A DNA stretch of 56,636 nucleotides from the NCBI GenBank assembly GCA_009728235.1, contig WNZI01000020.1:1-56636 (forward strand), given 5' to 3'. Position 1 is the stretch's first letter, and each line of letters begins with the position of its first letter. Origin of the DNA: Vibrio cholerae. GTDB lineage: Bacteria; Actinomycetota; Actinomycetes; Actinomycetales; Micrococcaceae. This document shows positions 11,507 through 19,538 of this stretch, piece by piece. Below the pieces are notes generated by a model. That model was given only the letters and a program-made list of their open reading frames with translations. It was not told where the DNA came from and ran no database searches. Both the position numbers and the translations under genes were made by a program.

Positions 11507-11716
11507 GGACCGAGAGGTCCGGCATGAGGGCCTGTGCCCTTCCCCCGCAGTACTGCGGGTTCCGGTTCGGAGCCAGCGGCATTGGAGTTTTCCTGAGACC
11601 AAGACTCCGTCCCCAGCTGCCGCTGGCTCCTCCGAACCGGATCACTAACTTCACACCGACGGCATTCGTCGGTGCAGAGCAGGGCCGGAGCATCAGCTCC
11701 GGCCCTGCTCTTGTTT
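11507..11716 (+). ncRNA. Candidate structured RNA downstream of prs
   Basis: No protein is credible here. Reading 5' to 3' on the plus strand there is a GGACC-GAGA-GGTCC hairpin (11507-11520, GNRA-type loop) and a short GGCA/TGCC hairpin (11521-11538). Next come a perfect palindrome CCCGCAGTACTGCGGG (11544-11559) and a 20-bp stem (11562-11581 with 11618-11640, one 3-nt bulge), which encloses an inner GGAGT/ACTCC hairpin. An 8-bp hairpin with loop GCATT (11654-11674) and a 15-bp terminator hairpin complete the series. Such dense nesting ending in a terminator suggests a small RNA or a processed prs 3' UTR. I could not match it to a known RNA family, and no clear promoter was found. Confidence 0.45.
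11677..11716 (+). terminator. Intrinsic terminator of prs or of the candidate RNA
   Basis: A perfect 15-bp stem, GAGCAGGGCCGGAGC with GCTCCGGCCCTGCTC around loop ATCA, followed by TTGTTT. It terminates plus-strand transcription coming from glmU-prs. Confidence 0.85.
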
Positions 11717-11761
11717 CATCTGGCCCGCGTTCCTGATCGCCAGCGACGGCCGACGTCGAGG

Positions 11762-11803
11762 ACAAAAAGGTAGGGCCGGAGCTGTGTGCTCCGGCCCTAC
11801 CTT
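11762..11803 (-). terminator. Intrinsic terminator of the LAXTG surface-protein gene
   Basis: A perfect 16-bp stem (11767-11782 with 11788-11803) around a 5-nt loop. On the minus strand the stem is followed by a TTTTTG tail, so it ends transcription of the gene at 11828-12522. Its core, GGGCCGGAGC, is the same as in the terminator at 11677-11710 facing it. Confidence 0.85.
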
Positions 11804-11827
11804 GTACTACTCGGTGATGCTGAAGGC

Positions 11828-12522
11828 TTATGCCTCAGCCGAGCGGCGGCGTGCTACGAAGATGCTGCCGGCGCCGAGGCCGAGTGCACCGATGCCCGCT
11901 GCGCCCCAGAGGAGCATTGCGGAGTCGGCGCCCGTGTTGGCGAGGCCACCCTTGCCCGCGGTGGTTCCGCCGGTGGTGCCGCCCGTCGTTCCGCCGGTGG
12001 TTCCGCCGACGGTGCCACCGACGGTGCCACCGGTGTTTCCACCCGTGTTGCCGCCGGTGTTACCACCCGTGGCGAATGCGGAGTCGACGACGACGACCGA
12101 GGTGACGGTCGCGCCGGATTCGCGGCCCGTGGCGGTGAGGGTGTAGACGCCTTCTTCTTCGAGCTGAACGCCGTAGGAGAAGTTGCCCTCGGCATCAGCG
12201 GTGGTGGTTCCCTCGAAGACAATCGCGTTGAGAACGATCAGTCCGGTGCGTGCTGCAGCGGCACCACGGCGCCGAAGCCTGCAGCGGAGGGGGTGAGATC
12301 CGTGCGGTCAACAGTGATGTCGATGATCTCGCCGGGCTGGAAAAGACCCTCGTTGCTGCTGAAGGTGACGGTCTCGCCGGGGGCGACCGTTCCGTCGCTG
12401 ACGGCGCCGGGCGCCGGGGTGGTGACGTAGGCGGGGGTCGAGACAGGAGCAGCCTGGGCCGCACCTGCTCCGAGAAGGGTGATGGTACCGGCGATTGCCA
12501 GGACGGAGGCGGTCTTGTTCAT
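11828..12522 (-). pseudogene. LAXTG-anchored, Gly/Thr-rich surface protein, apparently frameshifted
   Basis: The N-terminal part (from ATG 12522) has a signal peptide ending GAGAAQA, then a beta-rich domain with GETVTFSSNEGLFQPGE, and stops at 12238. In another frame the reading continues with ARTGLIVLNAIVFEG, a Gly/Thr repeat linker and LANTG. A hydrophobic helix and ARRR tail end the frame at 11828, a complete sorting signal. The two halves would be joined by a single -1 shift around 12250-12265. LAXTG motifs are recognised by class E sortases in actinobacteria. Either the gene is inactivated or one base is missing from the sequence; no slippery heptamer for programmed shifting was seen. 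It sits between the prs terminator and the EPS operon, with its own terminator. Confidence 0.75.
11962..12069 (-). repeat. Nine 12-nt tandem repeats coding GGxx units
   Basis: On the minus strand the linker of the LAXTG protein is built of three GGNT, two GGTV and four GGTT units, nine 12-nt repeats in a row. Such wall-spanning repeats vary in number by slippage. Confidence 0.85.
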
Positions 12523-12649
12523 GGTGGCTCCCCAAAAGAAAGAATGAGACGAAAAGGTGAAGTGATCGGGCTTTCGTTCCCCAAACGCCCTAGATCAACT
12601 TCCTGTACCATATAGCACCCGTCCCGATTACTCTAATCCGGGTCAATTG

Positions 12650-12679
12650 CTACTCACACAAGAAGAATCTCTACTCACA
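12650..12679 (-). promoter_or_regulatory. Direct repeats upstream of the LAXTG gene
   Basis: CTACTCACA occurs at 12650-12658 and again at 12671-12679, a 21-bp period (two helical turns). Nearby, 12623-12642 is an imperfect inverted repeat (CCCGATTA-CTC-TAATCCGGG). Both are in the 249-bp gap between the LAXTG gene and the DUF4012 gene, and could be operator sites. The binding protein is unknown. Confidence 0.35.
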
Positions 12680-12771
12680 AGCTAGCAGTGAGAACCGAGG
12701 ATGAGAAGGAATTCGAGACTCTGAGCGTGGATGTAACGCACTGTTAACCTCGCACGACCTCTAGCTCACTG

Positions 12772-14676
12772 TTAGCTGCCACAAGACCCGGAGGACTCGA
12801 GGGGCAGAACGACGTCAGCTAGGTCCTGAAGGGTAGGGGTGACATCGAGGACAGGCTCGCCCTCCTGAACCACCTTGGCGAAGTCGACCTCCAGCGTTGC
12901 ACTTTCCCCTGGCCCAAGCTGCGTCGTCAAGATGCCCACCGGCCTGCCGCCGTGACTGTAGGACCCGAGGGGGACTTCCTCACCGTTGATTCGGGCCGTC
13001 TGCAGAAGAGCTTGCGCGGGTCCGTAGGCCACTGTGTTGGTTTGTACTCGGCCGGCAGGAACACCGAAAGCGCCTGCACCTGTCACGTACTCGGGCAGAG
13101 AGGTGGCTGCATCGGCCGGCGCGGTGTTCGTCAGGGTGACTTTCAGGGTGTATTGCGAGTACCCGTCATCCGAGCATTGCCGGAGTAGTTGAGCGGTTCT
13201 TTGCACGTAGTAGTCCATTTTGGCGCCCGTGCCGTCGTTGAAGTACGCACCAAAGGTTGCTCCGCCAACCAATGGGCCTGTAACCGCACCGGCGAGATTT
13301 GTTTGCGCAAGGACGTCCTGCTCGCTTGACGTCGATGACCACAGGTAGAGCCGACCCTGATCGGTGCTGGTGACCAGCGCATTCATCAGTTGCTGACTGT
13401 CTCCCTCGTAGCTCGCAAGCGCTTCAAATACCTTGCCGGCGACAACGGCAAAGTACTCGTCCTGCAGCGCCGGTTCCTCAATTTGCGCATACACGTCGGC
13501 CATCAGGGTCGGCACTACGTTCGTCGCGTTCAGCGCTGTTGGCAGTTCGGTCTGACCCAGGAACTGGTTCACAGTTGGGTCGTCAAATTCACCGAGTTCG
13601 ACTGGTCCTGTAGCGGTGAGAAGATTGGCAAGGACCACAGGATCAAGTGCAACGACGCCGTCAATGTGCGACCCCTCGTTTCTCTGCTCCCACATCTTCT
13701 TCGCAGTCTGGGCAGAGGTAGGGAAGTCCGGAGTGAGATTGACACTCTGCATAAAAGCACCCATGCGAAAGGTGTAGATCTCCTCCTGATTGGCGTCAAT
13801 CAGGACGGGAGGTTCGAACCTACCAAGTTCCGTGGCGCTCCCCTGATCGGTAAGCGAGATCTGTCCGTCGTCAACGGTAATAACGGCAAGCGCCCCTGGA
13901 ATTCCACCAGTGGCCCGGATCTCTGCGCTGTTCTGTACCAGAATTAGGTAATTGCGTGGTCCGTCCGCTCCTAGCATTGGAGGTAGTAGTTTTCCCACAC
14001 GAGTTGCAGTACTGATAGGCCCTCTGACTTCGTCTAGCGCGTCAACAGTCTCCTGTAGGGGCCCCGCGATTTGAGGCAGTAGCGTTGAGCGGTCTATCGC
14101 CTCCAAGCGAGTGTAGGAAAGCTCGATAGTGTTGGAGGCAGACGACAGAGTCGGTGATACCTCGGTCAAAAAGGCGGTATCAATACGACCGTCGACAGGA
14201 CTGAACGTACCCCAGTCTAGGAAAGCGACCCTATCAATTAACGGCGCGACAGCCCGGTGAACTACGTCGTCTGCAGACACAGATATCTCAGAAACTGCTG
14301 TGAAGTTCTGGCCTACTAGCGGCACTATGCCGGCGGCTCGCCATAACGGGTCGGTTCCGGCTAATCGAGCGGCAGTAGTGTGTCGCTGTAAATCTGAGGC
14401 GATAGCCCTGGCTCGATCTTGGTCACGGTCAACAACGGCCGCCTGCAGTTCTGGAAGCAGCAACCTGCTGCTCTCAAGGTTACTGCGAACTTGATCGGCG
14501 CGGTAGGCCAACCAACCAGCAGCAGCCATGAGCACAACCGATACGCCGAGAATTAACACTATAAATCGGCGGAACCGTGAAGGGTGAGCGTCCTGTTTTT
14601 TATCTATAGACAGGTGCATGGGTTGCACGCTACCGGTTCGCTGGGGACGTTCATTGCGCGATGGTCCGTCAGTCAT
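12772..14676 (-). CDS. DUF4012 domain membrane-anchored protein
   Basis: A 634-residue protein with a short basic cytoplasmic start and one transmembrane helix at about residues 38-60, then a large extracellular part. The central region (about 235-420) carries features known from DUF4012, including YLILVQNSAEIRATGG and DGVVALDPVVLANLL. Proteins of this family are found beside actinobacterial polysaccharide genes, and some resemble the LytR-CpsA-Psr-associated surface proteins; the activity is not established. It is the last gene of the minus-strand EPS block, 34 bp downstream of the priming transferase, and is likely co-transcribed with it. Confidence 0.85.
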   Translation of the reverse strand: MTDGPSRNERPQRTGSVQPMHLSIDKKQDAHPSRFRRFIVLILGVSVVLMAAAGWLAYRADQVRSNLESSRLLLPELQAAVVDRDQDRARAIASDLQRHTTAARLAGTDPLWRAAGIVPLVGQNFTAVSEISVSADDVVHRAVAPLIDRVAFLDWGTFSPVDGRIDTAFLTEVSPTLSSASNTIELSYTRLEAIDRSTLLPQIAGPLQETVDALDEVRGPISTATRVGKLLPPMLGADGPRNYLILVQNSAEIRATGGIPGALAVITVDDGQISLTDQGSATELGRFEPPVLIDANQEEIYTFRMGAFMQSVNLTPDFPTSAQTAKKMWEQRNEGSHIDGVVALDPVVLANLLTATGPVELGEFDDPTVNQFLGQTELPTALNATNVVPTLMADVYAQIEEPALQDEYFAVVAGKVFEALASYEGDSQQLMNALVTSTDQGRLYLWSSTSSEQDVLAQTNLAGAVTGPLVGGATFGAYFNDGTGAKMDYYVQRTAQLLRQCSDDGYSQYTLKVTLTNTAPADAATSLPEYVTGAGAFGVPAGRVQTNTVAYGPAQALLQTARINGEEVPLGSYSHGGRPVGILTTQLGPGESATLEVDFAKVVQEGEPVLDVTPTLQDLADVVLPLESSGSCGS

Positions 14677-14710
14677 GCCAAGAAGTCCTTTGCGAATTGA
14701 GCGAGAATCT

Positions 14711-16156
14711 TTAGAAAGCGCCGTGCCGTGTCAAGACCGCCTTGAAAGTCCTGAGCAGGATGGCTAAATCGCCAAGGAACGACCAGTTTTCAACGTAATA
14801 GAGATCGAGTCGGACCGTCTCATCCCATGACAAAAGAGAACGGCCGCTGACTTGCCAAAGCCCGGTCATCCCAGGCCGAACCAAGAGGCGCCGGTGAGCT
14901 CTAATGTCGTAGCGCTTCACCTCGGCGGCTAAGGGAGGCCGAGGACCTACGAGGGACATGGACCCTCCTAGCACGTTGAACAGTTGCGGTAGTTCATCCA
15001 AGCTGAACTTACGCAATATACGCCCGATCTTCGTAACCCGAGGGTCGACCTTCAGCTTGAATAGTACGTCGTTGCCTTCGTTACCGTTGCGGAGTTCCTC
15101 CAACTTGTCTTCAGCGTCCACCACCATAGAGCGGAACTTGAACATTTCGAAACGTTGGCCGGCGGTGCCAACCCGTTCCTGTTTGAACAGTACTGGGCCT
15201 TGTGAGTCCAAGCGCACTAGAATCGCGATGAAACCCAGCAAAGGAGCCATCGCGATGATCAAGGCGCTGGCTCCAAGGATATCTGTAGTGCGTTTCACAA
15301 TGCGCTGACCCTTTTCAAGGTTCGGCGTCGAAACATGAATAAGCGGCAACCCTGCAACGGGGCGGGTGTGTATGCGCGGTCCAGCTACATCCGTAAGGGC
15401 CGGCGCCAAAATAAGCCGGATATTGAGATCCGCCAGCGCCCAACCAAGCGCCCTGATTGTTTCGGGCGCCAGCTGCATACTGCTGGACAGTGCTACCGCA
15501 TCAGGCGAGAAGGTCCTGATGTCTGAGACGATTTCGTCTGCTTCAATTGCTCGTCCGACAATTGGAAGGTCCAGATGCTCGACCGTACTCGAATTGGGCT
15601 CCACCCCAGGAAGATAGGCACCTACAGGAATGTAGCCCGCCATTGGCTGCCCACGGAGAGAATCTGCGAGGTGCTGCACTCCGCTTGTACTACCGACCAC
15701 CAAAACCCGCAGCGAACTTCTGCCATGGGACCGTTCCACGTGCAGTAACCGGCGGAGTATTACTCGAGAGAGCAACAGCATCAGGAGGCCGGCGGGAAGC
15801 GCTACACCAACATAGCCGCGGGCCGTATCGAGCTGGAGCGCGTAGCTGACTATAGCCACTAGCCCGAAAAGTATAAGGGAGGCGCTGAAAACTCGCTTGA
15901 ACTCTTCCGGCCCGTGTCCCAGTACAGTTGGCTCTCGGCTACCGCGTAGCGACAGCATGGCCCACCACCCTGCAGCGAGGACGAGTGACAAGAAGACATA
16001 AGGCTGTTCGATCGCATTCAACCTCTCCGCTTCGGGTACTCCAAAACGGACAATTAGTGCCCCTACCGTTGCCCAGAGGACGACAGCCGCATCGACTATC
16101 GCTAATCGACGACTGTGCCGACGGGCCCAGCTACCCGGTTCTATATGAACTGACAC
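14711..16156 (-). CDS. Polyprenyl-phosphate sugar-1-phosphate transferase (EPS priming enzyme)
   Basis: This enzyme starts repeat-unit assembly by moving a sugar phosphate onto undecaprenyl phosphate. The 481-residue protein has four to five N-terminal membrane helices (about 15-120), a nucleotide-fold-like middle domain, and another helix near 290. The C-terminal bacterial sugar transferase domain shows FKFRSMVVDAEDK (near 340), FSLDELPQLFNVLGGSMS (near 385), GPRPPL and RPGMTGLWQVSGRS. This is the WbaP/CpsE-like architecture. It lies between the BY-kinase and DUF4012 genes. The sugar donated (galactose, glucose or other) cannot be read from sequence. Confidence 0.93.
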   Translation of the reverse strand: MSVHIEPGSWARRHSRRLAIVDAAVVLWATVGALIVRFGVPEAERLNAIEQPYVFLSLVLAAGWWAMLSLRGSREPTVLGHGPEEFKRVFSASLILFGLVAIVSYALQLDTARGYVGVALPAGLLMLLLSRVILRRLLHVERSHGRSSLRVLVVGSTSGVQHLADSLRGQPMAGYIPVGAYLPGVEPNSSTVEHLDLPIVGRAIEADEIVSDIRTFSPDAVALSSSMQLAPETIRALGWALADLNIRLILAPALTDVAGPRIHTRPVAGLPLIHVSTPNLEKGQRIVKRTTDILGASALIIAMAPLLGFIAILVRLDSQGPVLFKQERVGTAGQRFEMFKFRSMVVDAEDKLEELRNGNEGNDVLFKLKVDPRVTKIGRILRKFSLDELPQLFNVLGGSMSLVGPRPPLAAEVKRYDIRAHRRLLVRPGMTGLWQVSGRSLLSWDETVRLDLYYVENWSFLGDLAILLRTFKAVLTRHGAF

Positions 16157-16195
16157 CGATTCCCCATACTTTGTAATGCGGCGCTAAAAGCCGTG

Positions 16196-17659
16196 CTAAT
16201 TTTCCGTCTGCGATGGCGAGCCGAATACTCGCTGGTCGAAGTCTGATTGGTCTCGTTTCACCGAGCGCCTGGTAGGAGCGGGAGTAACGTCTGAGCCTGA
16301 AGCGGCTATCGAATCGTACGAGTAATAGCTGTACGCGTATGCATCAGGGCCTTTGCTTGGCAGCAGATTGATAACGACCCCAAGCAAGTCGGCCTGCACC
16401 ATGTTGAGGCTAGCCAGCGACTTCTGGAGGTCAGGCAGCTTCACCTTTGAGGAACCGACGACAAGGACTACGCCTCCCACCTGTTGAGCTAATACCGCAG
16501 CGTCGGTGACGGGAAGTAGGGCCGGAGCGTCGATGATGACGGCGTCAAACTTCTGCTCAAGTCGAGCTATTACCTCCCTCATTGCCTGTGAGCCCAACAG
16601 CTCACTCGGGTTCGGTGGTATCTGACCTGCCGTCAGGATAAACAGTTCATCGTCACCCCATGGTTGTAGTAAATCTTCGAGATTAGCGCGACCGACGAGA
16701 GCTGTTGTTAGGCCGGCGTTTCGTTCCAGTCCGAGGTACTCGTCCACTCGCGGCCTTCGAAGGTCGGCATCTACAAGAACGACTGACTGTCCGCTCTGGG
16801 AGATAGCAATAGCAAGATTCGTCGCGGTCGTACTCTTGCCTTCGCCGGGCAACGATGAAGTGACGAGCACTGCTTTCGATGTGGAACTTACTTGAGCGAA
16901 TTGCAGGTTCGTTCGAATTTGACGAAACGATTCTGCTCGTGGGCTCTGCGTTGGTGCTTGTGTTAACAAAGGCTTCTTTTGGGCGTCAGCATCGAAGGAG
17001 ATACCGCCTAGAAGTGGAGCGTCGGTCACCCGGCGGAGGTCTGATTCACCTCGGACTCGGGTATCCAAAGCCGTTCGCAGGGCAGACGAAGCGAGCCCGA
17101 CCGCTAGTCCTCCCACGAGCCCCAGCAGGAGATTCAGTTTCGTGTTCGGTGAGGAAGGTTCAGATGGGGCAGAGGCAGGTTTGATTACAGTCAAACTTAC
17201 AGGCGATGAACCTCCCTGACTTGGACTCTCCAAACCGGCGACTGACTGAACGAGGCTGTCGGCTGTAGCTTGAGCGATAGCTGTTGCTTGGACTGGTGAC
17301 GTGTCTTCAACGGAGATCGTGATGATGACCGTGTTGAGATCAGCTGATGCGACTACTTTGTCCGAAAGCTGATCAGCGGTTAGGTCCAGTCCAAGGGAGC
17401 TGACAACCGGCTCCAGCACGAGCGGCTCGTTCACGGTTTCGACGTATGACTGGACTCGCGCCTGCGTAAAAGTGTTCCCTTGCTGCAAGTCCTGAACGCT
17501 CCCGGAGCTCTGAAGGGCCACGAAAAGCTTAGTTTCAACAGTGTACGTGGGGCGAATTGCGAAGGTCGCCAGGCCAGCCAGCAACAATCCGGCAAGTGCG
17601 CAACCCACAATTAGCGCCCAGTTGCGGCGCAGTATACGAGCGTAGTCCGACAGCTCCAA
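16196..17659 (-). CDS. Chain-length regulator / BY-type tyrosine autokinase (Wzz-CpsD fusion)
   Basis: One protein combines a Wzz-like membrane domain with a BY-kinase. The Wzz part has helices near 20-40 and 165-185 and the adaptor region between them. The kinase part has Walker A LPGEGKSTTATNLA (about 270) and Walker A' VLVDADLRRPRV (about 297). A C-terminal Tyr cluster, AYAYSYYSYDS (near 445), is the usual autophosphorylation site. The phosphatase at 24939-25565 is the expected antagonist. The TTG at 17659 is chosen: AGAGG lies 6 bp upstream and the protein then begins ELSDYARILRRN as in homologues. An in-frame ATG at 17719 would add 20 unrelated residues. The enzyme controls polymer length and export. 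Confidence 0.93.
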   Translation of the reverse strand: MELSDYARILRRNWALIVGCALAGLLLAGLATFAIRPTYTVETKLFVALQSSGSVQDLQQGNTFTQARVQSYVETVNEPLVLEPVVSSLGLDLTADQLSDKVVASADLNTVIITISVEDTSPVQATAIAQATADSLVQSVAGLESPSQGGSSPVSLTVIKPASAPSEPSSPNTKLNLLLGLVGGLAVGLASSALRTALDTRVRGESDLRRVTDAPLLGGISFDADAQKKPLLTQAPTQSPRAESFRQIRTNLQFAQVSSTSKAVLVTSSLPGEGKSTTATNLAIAISQSGQSVVLVDADLRRPRVDEYLGLERNAGLTTALVGRANLEDLLQPWGDDELFILTAGQIPPNPSELLGSQAMREVIARLEQKFDAVIIDAPALLPVTDAAVLAQQVGGVVLVVGSSKVKLPDLQKSLASLNMVQADLLGVVINLLPSKGPDAYAYSYYSYDSIAASGSDVTPAPTRRSVKRDQSDFDQRVFGSPSQTEN

Positions 17660-17818
17660 AATGTACCTCTCAAGTGAAAAGACCATCGGCGGTGAGCCCG
17701 CCAGACGCATCCCGAGCATAGCGCCTATACGCCTTCTTCCCGCACGACTACGGGCAGCGTGGCTGCGGGATGACCTATGCAGGTGAGGGATACATCGGGG
17801 CGAATAGCCGAAGGGCTC

Positions 17819-18286
17819 CTAGTCAAAGCGCCTGACTAACTTTGCAGGTACCCCGGCATAGAGGGCGTCAGCATCCGTGCTAGAAGTAACCACGGACCCC
17901 GCAGCGATGACGCACCCTTGACCGATCACGACGCCACCGAGAACCGTTACGTTCGCTCCGATCCATGTTCCAGTACCAACGGTAATGGGTTGCTCGACGT
18001 GCTTCCCGGCCCGTTTGTCCGACTGCCCAATCTCATGGTTTTTCGTCAGGAAAGAGACATTAGGGCCGACATCCACATTGTCGCCAAGAGTCAAAGGTCC
18101 GCGGTCCACAAAAACTCCATGATTCACGAAGGATCCGCGGCCAATTGTCAGTCGAGTGCCCTTGATTACGGCCCCGTAGGCGATCGATGAGTCTGAACCA
18201 ATTCGGGCGCCGCGATGTTGCAGAATGAAAACACGAATCTTGGTTGGGATCAGGGCGGATCGTACGAGGATTTCTTCGAGACGCAA
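17819..18286 (-). CDS. Left-handed beta-helix O-acyltransferase
   Basis: A 155-residue hexapeptide-repeat protein of the WcaF/maltose-acetyltransferase type. Isoleucine/glycine/valine repeats such as ARIGSDSSIAYG, VDVGPNVSF, WIGANVTVLGGVVIG and CVIAAGSVV build the helix. The NHEIG segment carries the likely catalytic His. The C-terminal YAGVPAKLVR is typical of sugar O-acetyltransferases. It probably adds an acetyl group to an EPS sugar before polymerisation. It lies 46 bp after the flippase gene, within the operon. Confidence 0.88.
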   Translation of the reverse strand: MRLEEILVRSALIPTKIRVFILQHRGARIGSDSSIAYGAVIKGTRLTIGRGSFVNHGVFVDRGPLTLGDNVDVGPNVSFLTKNHEIGQSDKRAGKHVEQPITVGTGTWIGANVTVLGGVVIGQGCVIAAGSVVTSSTDADALYAGVPAKLVRRFD

Positions 18287-18332
18287 TGTTTATTCCCCTT
18301 GAGTTCAGAAAAATTGAGTTTAACCGCGAAGG

Positions 18333-19538
18333 TCACGCTCGTTTCGTTACTTCGTCCTTATAAACGACGACAAGCGCGAATGTCAGAATGGCGTATGCGA
18401 CGGCTTCGGCAACGAACGCCCCTGCGGCCCCAGCGTAATATGCGCCGACCGGTCCTAGGCCAAGCGAAACCAAAGCGACCCACATTCTCAGCCTAGTGAC
18501 TCTCCAGGAGACGCCGAGAGCACGAAGCAGCACAGACGGAATAGTGGACATTGATGCAGCGAACCTGTTCACAGCCGCAACTAGGAATAAAGGTGCGACG
18601 AATACCCAAGTCTCGCCAAACAAACCGCGTCCAATATTTTCCGGAAGCGAAGTGAGGAGTACGTAAGAGAAGCTTACGGCAATCAGCGTCAGAAGCAGCA
18701 TCTTTCCGACCTGTCCTTCAACCGTCCCTGAAAGAGAGGAACTCGAAAATTCACGAAGGACGGTGGTTCGAAGGAAATTAATAACAAGGCTAGAAAGTCC
18801 AAATATTGCCACTGCAGTACGGAAGGCAGCAACATCTTGCTCGGTGCTGAAGATAGCTAATATTAGTACAATCAGATACCCGAGGGCAGCTCCCAGTGTA
18901 GCCTCAACTGTGAAGGCCGAGCCGGACGACCAGTGGTCGCGCGCCCACCCAGCGCTTCTCTTGAACGTTGGAAAACACCCACACCAGACAATGCCGATAG
19001 TAGTAACAAAAAAGGCCGTTGCTGCCCACCACCAGAAGGTCTTGTCAGGCTGATTTGTTATATCCGCACTTAGATAGATCACTATGACGTTAGCGCATAC
19101 ATACACCACATCGAAGACGAGGAGACGCATGTCTCGTCTCGTGCCAATCAAGTAGTAGCGAACGAGGTCGGCCAGAACGAATACTGGTACACACGCCGCA
19201 ACGGTCAAGAGGTTGAGCTTCTGGTCCTGCCAAAAGACCGCAAGTAGTGCCCAGAGAGCGGACATCATCAGCGATACGACTAAACCTGCGCCGATCATGC
19301 TCCTGCCCTCACGCCTCCGATCGGTGCTCTTTGACAGAAGGAAGTTTTCCCCGCAGAAGGACCGAATGAGACTAGTCGACAGAACGATGGACGCCAAGAT
19401 GAAGGAAAAGGCTCCGAGCGAGGAGGCATCAAAGGACTGAGCTGCACTTATAATGTACAAAAGCGATCCAAGGCTAAGCAAGCCTTGATCCGCGAATCCG
19501 AGGACGAGACGCCCCCGAATACTAGGCACGACGATCAC
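18333..19538 (-). CDS. Wzx-like polysaccharide flippase
   Basis: A 401-residue integral membrane protein with about twelve hydrophobic helices and almost no long soluble loops. It has the size and topology of Wzx/MATE-like translocases that flip lipid-linked repeat units. Sequence identity to any one flippase is not recognisable by eye, so the call depends on topology and position between polymerase and acetyltransferase. The GTG start (19538) overlaps the end of the polymerase gene by 17 bp, indicating coupling. Base composition is distinctly less GC-rich than the flanking housekeeping genes. Confidence 0.75.
   Translation of the reverse strand: MIVVPSIRGRLVLGFADQGLLSLGSLLYIISAAQSFDASSLGAFSFILASIVLSTSLIRSFCGENFLLSKSTDRRREGRSMIGAGLVVSLMMSALWALLAVFWQDQKLNLLTVAACVPVFVLADLVRYYLIGTRRDMRLLVFDVVYVCANVIVIYLSADITNQPDKTFWWWAATAFFVTTIGIVWCGCFPTFKRSAGWARDHWSSGSAFTVEATLGAALGYLIVLILAIFSTEQDVAAFRTAVAIFGLSSLVINFLRTTVLREFSSSSLSGTVEGQVGKMLLLTLIAVSFSYVLLTSLPENIGRGLFGETWVFVAPLFLVAAVNRFAASMSTIPSVLLRALGVSWRVTRLRMWVALVSLGLGPVGAYYAGAAGAFVAEAVAYAILTFALVVVYKDEVTKRA

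Noticed and set aside
11962..12069. Tandem 12-nt repeats as a CRISPR-like array
   Set aside because: The units are in frame, code for Gly/Thr linker repeats and have no spacers.
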